From Pseudogymnoascus destructans (Eukaryota > Ascomycota > Leotiomycetes > Thelebolales > Thelebolaceae), in assembly GCF_001641265.1 (NCBI RefSeq), contig NW_020167530.1:124001-188000 (forward strand): 64,000 bases of DNA, read 5' to 3'. The translations under genes were made by a program, and so were the position numbers. Of the stretch, positions 39,010 to 49,755 are shown piece by piece; position 1 is the first letter of the stretch, and each line of letters opens with the position of its first letter. The notes beneath the pieces are model-generated. The model saw only the letters and a list, made by a program, of their open reading frames with translations. It made no database searches and was not told where the DNA came from.

Positions 39010-40733
39010 ATTTGGATATATCTTCTTGAATACTGTATGATTCATTCGTGGGTCGCAAATTGTAGCAACAGCTGAGTGCTTACACTGCTGATTCGTCGTA
39101 AGAGTATAATACTCATTGAGCTTTTGAAGTGCAGCTCCACAAGCTACTCCGATCGCAGAGCTTCTACCAAGCTCCTCTTGTAGCGATGTGACCTTATTTA
39201 TCATCTTCAAGTAAAGAGGAATAGTAAATTTAAGTGTTGGATATGAATCACTTTGTAGCCATCTTGATGGCTTTAAGAATACCAAGAATAATTGTTCGAG
39301 AGCTTCGATAATAGCCCAATCGTTGCTTGTTAACGCAATATCCTTCATACTAATATCAAGCTTCTGCGTAGAGCATACTGCAGTAATCGGTATTTGAAGC
39401 TTTATAGCTGTTTCAAGCATATAGTACGTTGAATTCCAGCGTACAGGCATATCAAGTGATAACTGGCGTGGCTTCTGGCCTGCATCTTTCATCTGCTTCT
39501 GTAACGCATCCTTCCATGCTCTTCAGTTTCGAAAGACATAAATATGCCTTCGGAGCTTCTCAAGTGTAGCTGATACTTCAGTAGAAGAGTTATCAATACG
39601 TTGCAGAATCCGGGCAAGTCCTTGCTGACACCAGTACGCCTCTGTTTCTGTATCTGGGCTGGCTTTCAAGCTCTTTAGAGCAGCTTGAACTGCAAGATTG
39701 ATAATATGAGCAATACACCGAATGTCCCCATCCTTTATAGTAAACGTCCATGGCTGTTGAATAGTCGTCTGCCACTCACTAGCTATTTTCTCATATTCTG
39801 AAAGCATCACAGTATTCGCCGAGGCATTATCCAGCGTACAAGTAAAGACAGCACCTGTAATTTCGAAGCTATCTGTTACTGCAGCTAACTCTTGAACAAG
39901 ATATTCACCGCTATGAATTGGCTCTTGAAGGTGGATTACATCAAGTAATATGCACCGGTGCTGCCACTTCTCATTAATCCAATGACCTGTGACAGCAGCG
40001 TACTCTGTATAGTTCCGCGCAGTCCATGCATCTGTTGTGATAGATATCCGGCCGCAATAGGTAATATGAGACTGGAGTTCTAATTGTAGCAATCCTCGGT
40101 GATATGAGAATTGCCGCTGTAGCTCTCGGTGTAGCGTTCGTGACGATATCGACAGAGTACTTGAACTGGTACTAATTGATGGAACGAATATCTCTCAATA
40201 AGTCGCAAGGAGAGGTTATTTGATACAACGAATGAGAGTAATAAGTCTCAGTATTTCGCTCTACTATTCGATGCTTGAGCTTGAGCAGGCTGGACTTGCA
40301 GGTTCCGCGGCCGTGGCTCAAAAAAGGACGATGCACTACTTGATGGGCTTGACGGCGTAATCATATGACCTTTCATTGTATATGCTACTGTTGGATGCTT
40401 CTGGGTATAGTGCTTCCAAAGATTACCAGTTGAAGTCTGACTTAATAGCTGCGGAGTAGGTGAATATCCGCAGTCTGGTTGCAAGCAAGTTACCTTAACT
40501 GTAGGTGGGTTACTATCAAGTATCAATCGCGAATACAATAGCTTCGTAAATAGTATCGACGACATCGGTGGCAGCATCCGTCCTGGAGGCTGGAGCCGGA
40601 GCGGTGTAGGATTAATATCCTGTTGAATATAAATAGGGGGCGGTAGCGTCGGCAGACTTGGCTCATTATGAGTATCATAGCTATTATAGCCCTCAAGCTC
40701 TGTCGGTATATCTGATAACGACGAGTCGCTCAT
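39010..40733 (-). pseudogene. hAT transposase, frameshifted and truncated
   Basis: ATG 40733 (MSDSSLSDIP) opens a frame with a BED zinc finger (CLQPDCGYSP then NLWKHYTQKHP, about residues 80-115) that stops at 40248. The catalytic part resumes at 40092 (ITTDAWTARN; TLDNASAN; DIRCIAHIINLAVQAAL) and continues in another frame from 39492 (LSLDMPVRWNSTYYMLETAI) to CDPRMNHTVFKKIYPNC at the LTR junction. The C-terminal dimerisation domain is missing. At least two frameshifts or stops make it inactive. Confidence 0.87.
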
Positions 40734-40949
40734 TCTGAGGATAAATATCACTTTATACAGCATCAATACAGGTCTCACGACGTTGGAAAAAAGAGGTCTT
40801 GGCTACGCTTGGCTATTCTTGGCATATATCCGGATATATACTCGAGAGTATCCGGTTATGCCGGATACTCCTAAAATATCGCCGGGTAGGTATATACTCG
40901 AGGATATACCCGGATACCACGGGTATATTGGTATCCGTGCCGAACACTG
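39010..40949 (-). mobile_element. hAT transposon copy 2, 3'-truncated
   Basis: The right end is the hAT-type terminus CAGTGTTCGGCAC (read on the minus strand from 40949). ATACTCGAG-centred palindromes follow (about 40835-40920). The left side is cut by family-I LTR copy D at 39009. It is the same family type as the hAT at 9071 (similar start and domain order), but clearly diverged. Confidence 0.8.
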
Positions 40950-40978
40950 GGAAGGCGATGAGGAGTGATTTCAATTGA

Positions 40979-41040
40979 TTCACGGCGTTAGGGTTGAGTT
41001 TTGGGCTGGAATGCCCAAAACTCAACCCTAACGCCGTGAA
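40979..41040. repeat. Perfect 28-bp hairpin with 6-nt loop
   Basis: The left arm 40979-41006 and right arm 41013-41040 are exact reverse complements around the loop TGGAAT. The arm contains GCGTTAGGGTTGAG, which includes a telomere-like TTAGGG. It lies 30 bp outside the hAT terminus. Confidence 0.97.
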
Positions 41041-41565
41041 TAGTGATGAGGTGGCCGGCTCGGGGATGTGGCCAGCTCGGTAGAATAATTCTCATAAAAT
41101 CCCATCAGTGAAAATTATATCCCACCATGGAACCCCAAAACCTTTCCTAGGGATGTAAAACAAACATATTAAATCTTCCATATAATGGTCACGCAAAACA
41201 CACTAACAAGTGATCATAGTAGTTGTTACTTTTTTTTGTGACTTTGATGGCCGAGTGGTTAAAACCGGACTGAGCCAAGCTCCCAGGTCACGTGAGGTGG
41301 TGTTCATTTCGCGTTTCTACCTACCTCGCCAACGCCACCACCCCTTGATATTATACCACACTTCACTACAGGATAAGAAACATTTATCGATGTCTTAAGT
41401 CCTTCAATGGATCCATATTTCAGAATTTTTGTTGTATTTGGAATTGTCTAGTTTTGCGTTGTAACTTCGACGTGAATCTCGGAGTTTCGTCATTGTTTCC
41501 TCAGATCTCAGCAAACACCTTGTCTGTCACATTCACCGAGCCCAAACCTGCAAGTAACCGTCAAG
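41041..41565. other. Upstream region of the PARP-type zinc-finger gene
   Basis: No ORF is supported. Its last ~100 bp are probably the leader of the gene at 41566. A tRNA-like A box at 41247-41262 was examined and rejected. Confidence 0.4.
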
Positions 41566-42991
41566 ATGTCGTACCGCGTTGGTGAGTTATCTCTTTTTAG
41601 ATTCTGCAAACAAAAGATTACCCACTAACCTCTCCCAGAAATTGCCAAACAAGGGCGTGCCGGGTGCCAGAACACGGCTTGCAAGGCAGAGGGTATCAAG
41701 ATCCAGAAGGGCGAGTTCCGCTTCGGGACATGGGTCGAGATGGAGCACGGTGCAAGCTTTCGGTGGAAGCATTGGTAAGTTATTTGTTCCGTATTCGGAA
41801 CTCATAAGTTCGATAGGGCTGATTTTATGGGCAGGGGATGCGTGAGTGGGTTCCAGATGCAGAATCTGCGCGAGTTCCTGAAGCAGGGAGATCCGGATGG
41901 AGAGTACCAGTGGGATTTTATGGATGGACTTAATGAGGTGCCAGAGGAGTATCAGGAGAAGCTGAAGACAGCTGTTATCAAGGGGAAGATTGCGGATGAG
42001 GATTGGAAGGGGGTATTATTTCACCCCAGTCGTGTTTTGTTTGCAAAGACTCACGTGTACAGGATCCTGCGTATAACGAGCTCGGACAGAAGGGCACGCA
42101 GCCCAGAGCTAAGAAGGCCAAGAAACCTGCAGAGGGTGAAGATGAGGTAATGCATACCCCTCGTTATCACAGATAGACTACCATTCTGATGAATTTTAGG
42201 ACGCCGACGGTGCAGCTTCTGCTCCTACTCCCAAGAAGCGCCGTCGCGGCAAGAAAGCTGAAGACAGCGACGAGGAGGACGCGAAGCCAGCCCCAAAACG
42301 CGCTAAGAAAGCGAAGAAGGAGGAAGCTGAGGCTGACTCTAAACCTGCGCCTAAGAAAGAGCCTGTGCTCAAGAAAGAACGTCGTAAGCGTGCCACGAGT
42401 AAAGAGGACTCTGATGAGGATGAGGTGATGCCGACCCGAACATCTCGGTCTAGGAGGAGTACCAAGAAGGAGGAATCTGCAGATGAATTGGGGATTGAAG
42501 ATGAGGCGAAGCTTTCTGTTGAGGATAAGCCAGCGAAGAAGTCACGCGCCAAAAAGGTCAAGCAAGAGGCTGTCAATGAGAACGGCGCTGCTGTTGAGGA
42601 CGAAGTGCGAAATGGTCGTGCTAATGGTACCAAGCAAGAGCTGAAGGAGGAGCTGGCGGGTATTAAACCGGAGCCAGAGGAAGACGGTGTTGTGGACATG
42701 CCTGATAAAGCCACTAAACCCCGTGCGAAGAAGGCCAAGCGCGAGTCTATCAAGAAAGAAGAGCGCGACGACTCAGCCGTTGCTTCTCAAGTGAAGAATG
42801 AAGATGAGGATGTGGTGGATCTTAAACCAAAGCGGGAAAGACGAGTCAAGAAGGAGGAAGCCCCGGAAGTGAATACTGAGGACGTCGATGGTCATGCTGA
42901 GGCGGAGGAAGAAGAGATGCGTGGGAAGAAGAGGGCGAAGGCTGAGCTGACTGAGGAGGTTAGTCGGTGCGAGGACGCGAACAAGACGTAG
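41566..42991 (+). CDS. PARP-type zinc-finger nuclear protein
   Basis: Five exons (41566-41581, 41639-41774, 41835-42012, 42063-42146, 42200-42991), all GT-AG and in frame, give 401 residues. The N-terminus is one PARP-type zinc finger: C15 and C20, then GEFRFGTWVE, then WKHWGC with H50 and C53. In known proteins such fingers recognise DNA breaks or nicks. The rest is a long, disordered Lys/Glu-rich tail with many bipartite nuclear signals (KKRRRGKK, PKRAKKAKK). No ADP-ribosyltransferase domain is present, as in other small fungal proteins of this type. It is convergent with med17. The fold call is firm; the biological role is inferred. Confidence 0.88.
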
Positions 42992-43696
42992 CAGGGGTTA
43001 GATGGCTTTGGAGGGCTTGAGGGGGTGGGGTTGGATTGAGATGGATAGGGATGGTGACGATGGTATACTTACATGGATGGAGGTAATTAAAAACGAGCAG
43101 TGCTGAACCTGGCATTTGTTGTGACATATTTCTTGGGCGATGCAGCTTTCACGAGATCACCCAATTCCTCTCATCCCCTCCGCTAATCACAGTGACTGAC
43201 ACCCCCTTAGCCGTCTCCAGCCCCCCAAAAGCCAAAACCACAGAAACCGCCCAAAATAGGCAAAAATTACAAAAAAATTAATGCTCCGGATCATTTACAG
43301 CCGGAGCGTTAACTTGAGCGGGGGGCCCGCTTGTCTTAAAGGCGCCCCTCCAACACGTGGTTCTTCCCCCTGAGCCACCTGGTATTTTTGTTAGGGGGGG
43401 GACTGGTATTTGGGGGTATATGGCTTGGTTGTGTCAGGACGGGAGTGGGGGTTGGTTTTATATTAGGTATTCCTAATTCATATTGCTAGATTTTTGCACT
43501 TTGATAGTCGAAGACTGTGATAGGTCTACACAAGGTGTATTGCCAACCGCACTCATCTATAGTTCGGACCGTCAGATGCATATTCCTGGTTTACACATCA
43601 ACAGTCGTACGCCCTGAGCTGAGGGAAGTCTACTGTGTACAGTTTGGTTCCTCATATCTAAAGACGGTCTAGATATTCTACCCCATCTACGTCACC
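42992..43696. other. Convergent intergenic region
   Basis: This holds the 3' flanks of the zinc-finger gene and med17. A short inverted repeat (GCTCCGG ... CCGGAGC, about 43283-43307) is seen. No gene. Confidence 0.4.
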
Positions 43697-45634
43697 TTAT
43701 TCAATCTCCGTAACCTCTCTAATAACTTCATGTCCATCCCCCCACGCCCCCTCCGTCCCATCACTCCTCCCCACCTCCTCAACAACCTCCCACACCCCCC
43801 TCTCCTCCCCACCCACCCCCCATCCCACCACCCTATTCCCCTTCCCACTCTTAACCTTCAACCCCAACCTCCCCTCCACAACCACAACCCCAATCTCCCT
43901 CGACCTCCCCCCCGCCTCCTTACTCACCAAACATGGACTAGCCATCTCCTTCCACCCCTTCAACCCCTCCCCCACCCCAGCCTCCTCCCCTTTCTCAACA
44001 ACAGCACGCACCACCGCACACCCCGCCGCCCACCATAAAAACGTCCTCACCTCCTCCACTGACGGGTTCGGCGGCGCACGACACACCGCCGCGAGCGCGG
44101 GCGTGATTTCAATGCGGAAGCGAGTTTGGATACCTAGATCGGAACGGAGCTTGATAGTCACGCTCTGGTTCGCGGGTAAGGGGACTAGGAACTCTGCCTC
44201 GCGCGAGGAGAGGAGGGCCGCGACGCGCTCTTCTGTGGAAGTTGCCGGGGTCGGGGTAGCTGGTAGTAAAGTTGCGGCTGGGACAGTGAGGGAAGCGGCG
44301 CAGAGGGTGGTGGTTAGGGATGCGGTAGTGGCGCGCAGGGCGGCGAGGACGCCGATGTGGTGTTCGTATGCGAGGAGGGGGCGGAGGAGCGCGTAGGGTG
44401 GGTTTGGGCGCGGGGCGGAGCTGATGGGGGGAGGGGGCTGGGTGCGACGGCGTTGGTTCTGGCGGTGTGCGTAGCTGAGTTCGAGGTGTAGGGCTAGGGA
44501 GAGCATGGTGGCGATGTCGTCGTGGGCGCGGGGTTGGGGGGTAGTGGTTGGGGGGGAGGTGGAGAGGGGCTCGAGGCGCAAGAGGATGCGGGTGGAGGGG
44601 GTGAGCTGGCAGGAGATCTCGTCGCCGGTCATGCGGACGCTGTGGTTGGCGAGGGTGCGGGCTTCGCGGTTGAGCTCTTGCCAGAGCTCTTCTTCGAAGA
44701 TGGCGTTGCGGGAGCGGAGGACGAGGGTTTCGAGGGAGGAGGAGTCGGGGGCGGAGGTTTCGGGGGCGAGGGCGCCGGTTAGGACGCCGTTTGTCTCGAT
44801 GTGGATGAGGACGCGCTTGGGGGTTGGGTCGGCGGCGCCGTGGTCGAGGTAGGCGGTGCCATCTGGTTGGCGGCGGAGGGCAGCGAGGCTGCGGTTGCTG
44901 AAGGCGGGGGCGGCGTCGAAGAAGCCGAAGCGTACGCCGAGGGTATGTTGCTCTTGGGGTAGCTTACAAGTCTTCCAGCCCTTCTCGTCAACAGACAGAA
45001 TGGCCTCCCAGTACTTTGTCTCGGCTGCGATTTCGGTCTCGAGGCGTGAGGCGGCGTTCAGGATGGATTCGACGCTGGTGTTGAAGCTTTGGATCTTCCA
45101 GCCCTTGCCGACAGCGGCAATGTCTTTCTTGCGCGGCTCAGTAAGGCGTGTGTCTTTGACGCGGTCAGCGCCGAGGGTGCCTAATGAGACAACGTGGCGC
45201 AGACCGTCTGATATTGAGAGACCGGCTTGTACTGGTTGGTCTTTCGAGAGGAGAAGCGCAACGAAGTCGAGTGCGATCATTGAGGCATGGTGTGCTTGTC
45301 TAGGTGGGTAGTATCAGCGTATATCCTGTTTGCAATTGCACATCGGCGAATCTCACTCTAATTGGGCCAGCATCTCGGCCTTCGCGTCCATAACTTCCTT
45401 CTGCCGATCAGGCGCTGCTTCGGTCTCATCCTCGGTGCTCACGTCCTCATTGTCTGCTGCAGCCTCATTCTCTCCCTTCGCAATCTCTTCCCGAAGGCCT
45501 TCTTCCGTGAGGTTCCTGAATTGGCCTCTTTCGGCGTTGATTCGAGATATGAGAGTCGGGAGCGCCGAGCCATTCCCTTCTTTGGTGGGCCATGGTCGCA
45601 AGGACATGGGGAAGTTGTGGGGTATGCCGCTCAT
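43697..45634 (-). CDS. med17: Mediator complex subunit 17
   Basis: Two exons (45634-45357 and 45299-43697), joined by a 57-bp GT-AG intron, give 626 residues. The N-terminus (FPMSLRPWPTKE, then LPTLISRINAERGQFRNLTE) and the block after the intron (ALDFVALLLS; YWEAILSVDEKGWK; LGVRFGFFDAAP) are characteristic of fungal Med17/Srb4. This is an essential subunit of the Mediator head module that links activators to RNA polymerase II. The C-terminal third is GC-rich with alanine- and proline-rich loops. The start at 45634 gives the conserved N-terminus. It is divergent from the phosphofructokinase gene with 644 bp between starts. Confidence 0.93.
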
Positions 45635-46278
45635 TGTGGTGTTTTTGGTGGTTCAAACGTTACTGGAATGCAGTTATCGCCCTCACCATCTCATAGAAAA
45701 ACAAGTGAAGAGCAACAACAACGCAGGACAAGTTCACCGAGCTCTCGAGGAGCTATTATCAATCAACACACTGTCTGAAGCCGTGATATTCTTAGCGCAG
45801 CCGCCAATCAACACCCACCTACACACGAGCTAACGGGACAATCGGACCGACACTTTTTCCGATCAGCTAAACGCCCACTGCCACTGCCACTGGTAATCGA
45901 TGAAAGCGGCCGATCGGCCGCCGACGCTACCAAGCACCCACCGCCGTTCTTTTGTCCGTTGTAGATGCGTGGTTGAGCAAATGCCATCACCCAATCTCAA
46001 GCTATCAGTGGCCAGTCTAGCCCCACACTTACAGCATCATACTTTAGAATTCTTGTCACAGTTGCCCCTCACTCCTACAGCTCAATAATAAACTTCATCT
46101 CCCTCGAATTGTCCTTTTCTCAAAGTACCCTCGAATATCGAATAACCTCAATCTTTTCCTGTGCTTTCCACCACCCTAAAAGTGATCATAGATAGCACAG
46201 TTCTGTGACGTACATACACCCCCACCTTGCGCAAGTTCTATCTATTATTACCTGCACGAGCTGCAAGAGATCGCAAAT
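45635..46278. promoter_or_regulatory. Divergent promoter of med17 and pfkA
   Basis: This is a 644-bp region between two divergent starts. The side next to 46279 is C/T-rich (about 46060-46170), as is common upstream of highly expressed fungal genes. No specific operator is claimed. Confidence 0.5.
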
Positions 46279-48792
46279 ATGGGCATGCTCGATCCTAGAC
46301 CGGATGGCCAGAAGGCCGAGTTGCTTCCCAATGGCAAGAGACGCAAGATTGCCATGATGACGAGTGGCGGTGATGCGCCCGGAATGAACGGAGCTGTACG
46401 AGCTGTCGTCCGATCCGCGATTGACGAAGGCTTCGACGCATACTGTATATATGAGGGCTACGAGGGCCTTGTGCAAGGCGGAGATCTCATAAAGCAAATG
46501 TTGTGGGGCGATGTCAGAGGCTGGCTCTCCGAGGGTGGTACGCTGATCGGAACAGCACGCTGCAAGGCTTTTTACGAACGCCCCGGGAGACTGAAGGCTG
46601 CCAAGAATATGGTTATCAATGGCATTGATTCCCTCATTATCTGTGGTGGTGATGGTTCTCTTACGGGTGCGGACAAGTTCCGATTTGAGTGGCCCGGCTT
46701 GCTGGAGGAGCTGGTGCAGACCAAGGAACTCACGGAAGAAGAGATCAAGCCCTTCATGCACTTGACAATCGTTGGTTTGGTAGGATCTATCGACAACGAC
46801 ATGTCCGGTACGGATGTGACGATTGGTTGTTTCTCGGCGCTGGCACGCATTTGCGAAATGGTTGATTACATTGAAGCTACTGCGTCGTCACATTCTCGCG
46901 CGTTTGTTATTGAGGTTATGGGCAGGCACTGCGGCTGGTTGGCCTTGATGGCCGGTGTTGCAACGGGCGCAGATTTTGTCTTTATCCCGGAGAAGCCGAG
47001 AGCAGACAACTGGCGTGAGGAGATGTGCACAATTATCGCGAAGGTGAGTAACCGCCCCGGTTACCAGGCTACCCTACTAATTCAATATAGCACCGTGGAG
47101 CCGGAAAGCGAAAGACTATTGTTATCATGGCTGAAGGTGCCAATGACCAACAAGGGAATAAAATAACGCCTGAACAAGTCAAAGACTTGCTCGCCGACCC
47201 AAAGGGCCTTGCACTCGATACAAGAATCACAACCCTTGGACATGTTCAACGTGGAGGGCAAGCATGCTCGTTTGACCGAACATTGGCCACACTCCAAGGA
47301 GTTGAGGCTGTGAGAGCCGTTCTTGATGCGAAGCCAGATACACCCACATGTTTCATCGCGATCAACGAGAACAAGATTGTTCGAAAGCCTCTGATGAAAG
47401 CCGTCCGCGACACGCAGGAAGTCGCAAAAGCTATTCAAGCCCGCGACTTTGATAGGGCGATGGGTCTACGTGATACGGAGTTCGCAGAGATTTATGCTTC
47501 TTACTTGATAACTACTGCAACATCTCTTGACAAAGCTATGCATTTGCCATCCCAGAAGGTATGTATCCACAGCCCCCTTACTAGGTCAATATGTCTAACG
47601 CTTTTGTCAGTGCATGCGTATTGGTATCATCCACGTAGGAGCGCCGGCTGGTGGCATGAACTCGGCAACCCGAGCTGCCGTAGCATACTGCCAGACCCGG
47701 GGGCACACTCCAGTCGGCATATACAATGGCTTTGCCGGATTTACGAGACACCACGGCGATGAGCCGCTCGGAGCTGTCAGAGAGTTCGACTGGCTCGAGG
47801 TTGACAGCTGGGCTTCCAGGGGCGGATCAGAGATTGGCACAAACCGAGAGCTTCCAAGCGACTCCGGCATGGCTACAGTCGCAGAGCTAATTGCGAAATA
47901 CAAGATCGACGCCATATTCATGGTGGGTGGTTTCGAGGCTTTCCATGCTATGTCCCAGCTCCGCCAAGCAAGGAAGGAATTCCCGCAGCTGGCTATCCCC
48001 ATGACTCTCCTGCCAGCTACGATATCAAACAACGTCCCAGGCACAGAATACAGCCTCGGGTCAGATACCTGCCTCAACGAGCTCGTCCGCTACTGTGACA
48101 CAATCAAGCAATCTGCATCCGCCTCCCGCCGGCGCGTCTTCGTCATCGAAACCCAAGGCGGCCGCTGTGGCTACGTCCCCGTCCTCGCGGGCCTCAACGT
48201 CGGCGCCACCGCCATCTACACCCCCGAAGAAGGCATCAGCATTGACATGCTCGCCGCGGACATCCGACACCTCCGCAAGGCCTTCGCCGAAGACTCCGGG
48301 CAGTCCCGCGCCGGTCGCCTCGTCCTCGTTGGCGAGAAGGCGAGCAGCGTCTACTCCGCCAAGCTGATCGCGGATATCATCCGCACCGAGGCACATGGAC
48401 GCTTCGAGTCGCGCGATTCGATCCCAGGACACGTGCAGCAGGGTGGCACGCCATCGCCGATGGACCGCATCCGCGCTGTGAGGCTGTCGATCAAGTGTAT
48501 TGAGCACCTTGAGAAATTCACCGGTGCGTCGGCGCAGATGATCACGGACGATGCGCTGAGCAGCAGTGTGATTGGGATCCGTGGTGCGAGCGTGACGTTT
48601 ACGTCGATGGAGCACGTGGAGTCGAAGGAGACGGATTGGGCGAATCGCAGACCGCTGGAGGTGTTCTGGGCGGATATTGAGCCTGTTGTTGATACGCTGA
48701 GTGGAAGGCCTGAGATTCCGAGGCCGGAGACGGATTTGAAGGGGCAGAGGGCGAAGGATATTAAGAGGGGCCTTGTGAAGGGTCCTGTCTAA
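46279..48792 (+). CDS. pfkA: 6-phosphofructokinase
   Basis: Three exons (46279-47043, 47091-47558, 47611-48792), all phase 0 and GT-AG, give 804 residues, the usual size for fungal PFK made of two fused bacterial-type halves. The enzyme phosphorylates fructose 6-phosphate with ATP, the committed step of glycolysis in the cytosol. N-terminal half: SGGDAPGMN (30-37) and GGDGS (123-127) for ATP, SIDNDMSGTD (170-179) with the catalytic aspartates, and EVMGRHCGW. C-terminal half: IHVGAPAGGMN, FMVGGFEA and TQGGRCGY, in which the catalytic aspartate is not conserved. This fits its regulatory role, including binding of fructose 2,6-bisphosphate. The start at 46279 is the first ATG giving the family N-terminus. 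Confidence 0.96.
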
Positions 48793-49755
48793 GGGGAGGA
48801 TGGGGGTGTTTTAGCTGGGCTCAAAACTTGAATCTTTAGCACTTTTAGAATATGACAGACGGAATATTTTTAACGGGACTGGCCAGTTGCGGCAGTATTT
48901 TAGTATATTAGAGGTTGGTCTTGACTCTGAAGTCACATGTCTTGGCGCTAAAGTCGTTGCCTTTCATCACATCTCGAAACCTCTACACTCCACAACACCA
49001 CCGACAACTGATCATGTTGCTCGATATTGCGCAACAAACAAGGCAGTCGGCTTATCTCTCAGCTAAGTTCACATTGCATACCATCTATTCCCTCTTCTTT
49101 GTCTATTTTCTTCCGTTGGTACGCTCCCGTCGATGCTGTTTCTTTGTTTCGAGGGTGTTGGGTTGAAAGGCGTGCAAGCCGCCACACACTCCGAATTTGA
49201 TGCGAAGATCCATCTCGGACTACCGTTTGCGGCTTGACCTTATGGAAAGGTTTTATTTTCGATTTGGGACGAAGATGCAGTCCTTCGATCGCGGAAATAT
49301 AGGACTTGAGAGCTGCTTCCTGGCTGTCGTTCAAATATCCGCAGCTCTATAGCCGTGTCATTACATCGTTCGAAGTCATGAAGCTGACTCTTCTATTTCG
49401 CCGCTGTCTTGGTATTTGGTTATGGGTGCTTTCAGAAGTATGGAATTAGTACCTGCTTCATTTAGTTGGCTTACGGTGGGTGACAATGTCACATCTCCTT
49501 TCAAAGAGTTATTGAGATATTTCTTTGTCAACTTTCCGGGTGCGTCGATCATCTCTCTCTGATGTGGGTTCCCATAAATTCCTCATAATGTTAAATGGAG
49601 CGTTGGCTTTCTTTAAAGTTTTAAAGGAAGGGTTGGCTACTGCATCAAACTTGCGATCGATTGATTCTATTGTCCATACATACTTGACATTATTCCCAAA
49701 TCTCATTCAGTTGTCAAAACACTCTTTGCTGTCGCAGAGGTCGATATCTATCCTA
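48793..49755. other. Intergenic region with possible transposase trace
   Basis: No gene is firmly supported. A minus-strand frame at 49334-49059 begins NDSQEAALKSYISAIEGLHLRP, which weakly recalls the helix-turn-helix start of pogo transposases. The part near 49756 is the probable leader of the next gene. Confidence 0.3.

Noticed and set aside
41240..41325. tRNA-Ser/Leu-like A box (TGGCCGAGTGGTTAA)
   Set aside because: The D-stem partner, anticodon arm and a proper B box (GGTTCRANNCC) cannot be formed; only the A box matches, so it is chance or a dead tRNA fragment.
42196..42753. Ser-rich 185-codon minus frame opposite the PARP-type zinc-finger gene
   Set aside because: Complement of Lys/Glu/Ala-rich codons gives Ser/Phe/Leu; a shadow.
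44103..44852. Plus-strand frames opposite med17
   Set aside because: Gly/Arg/Val-rich shadows of the GC-rich minus-strand gene, no motifs.
48061..48615. 184-codon minus frame opposite pfkA
   Set aside because: Shadow of the coding strand of phosphofructokinase.
49059..49334. Minus-strand frame as a pogo transposase N-terminus
   Set aside because: Only about 20 residues recall a helix-turn-helix; no inverted repeat or catalytic part nearby.
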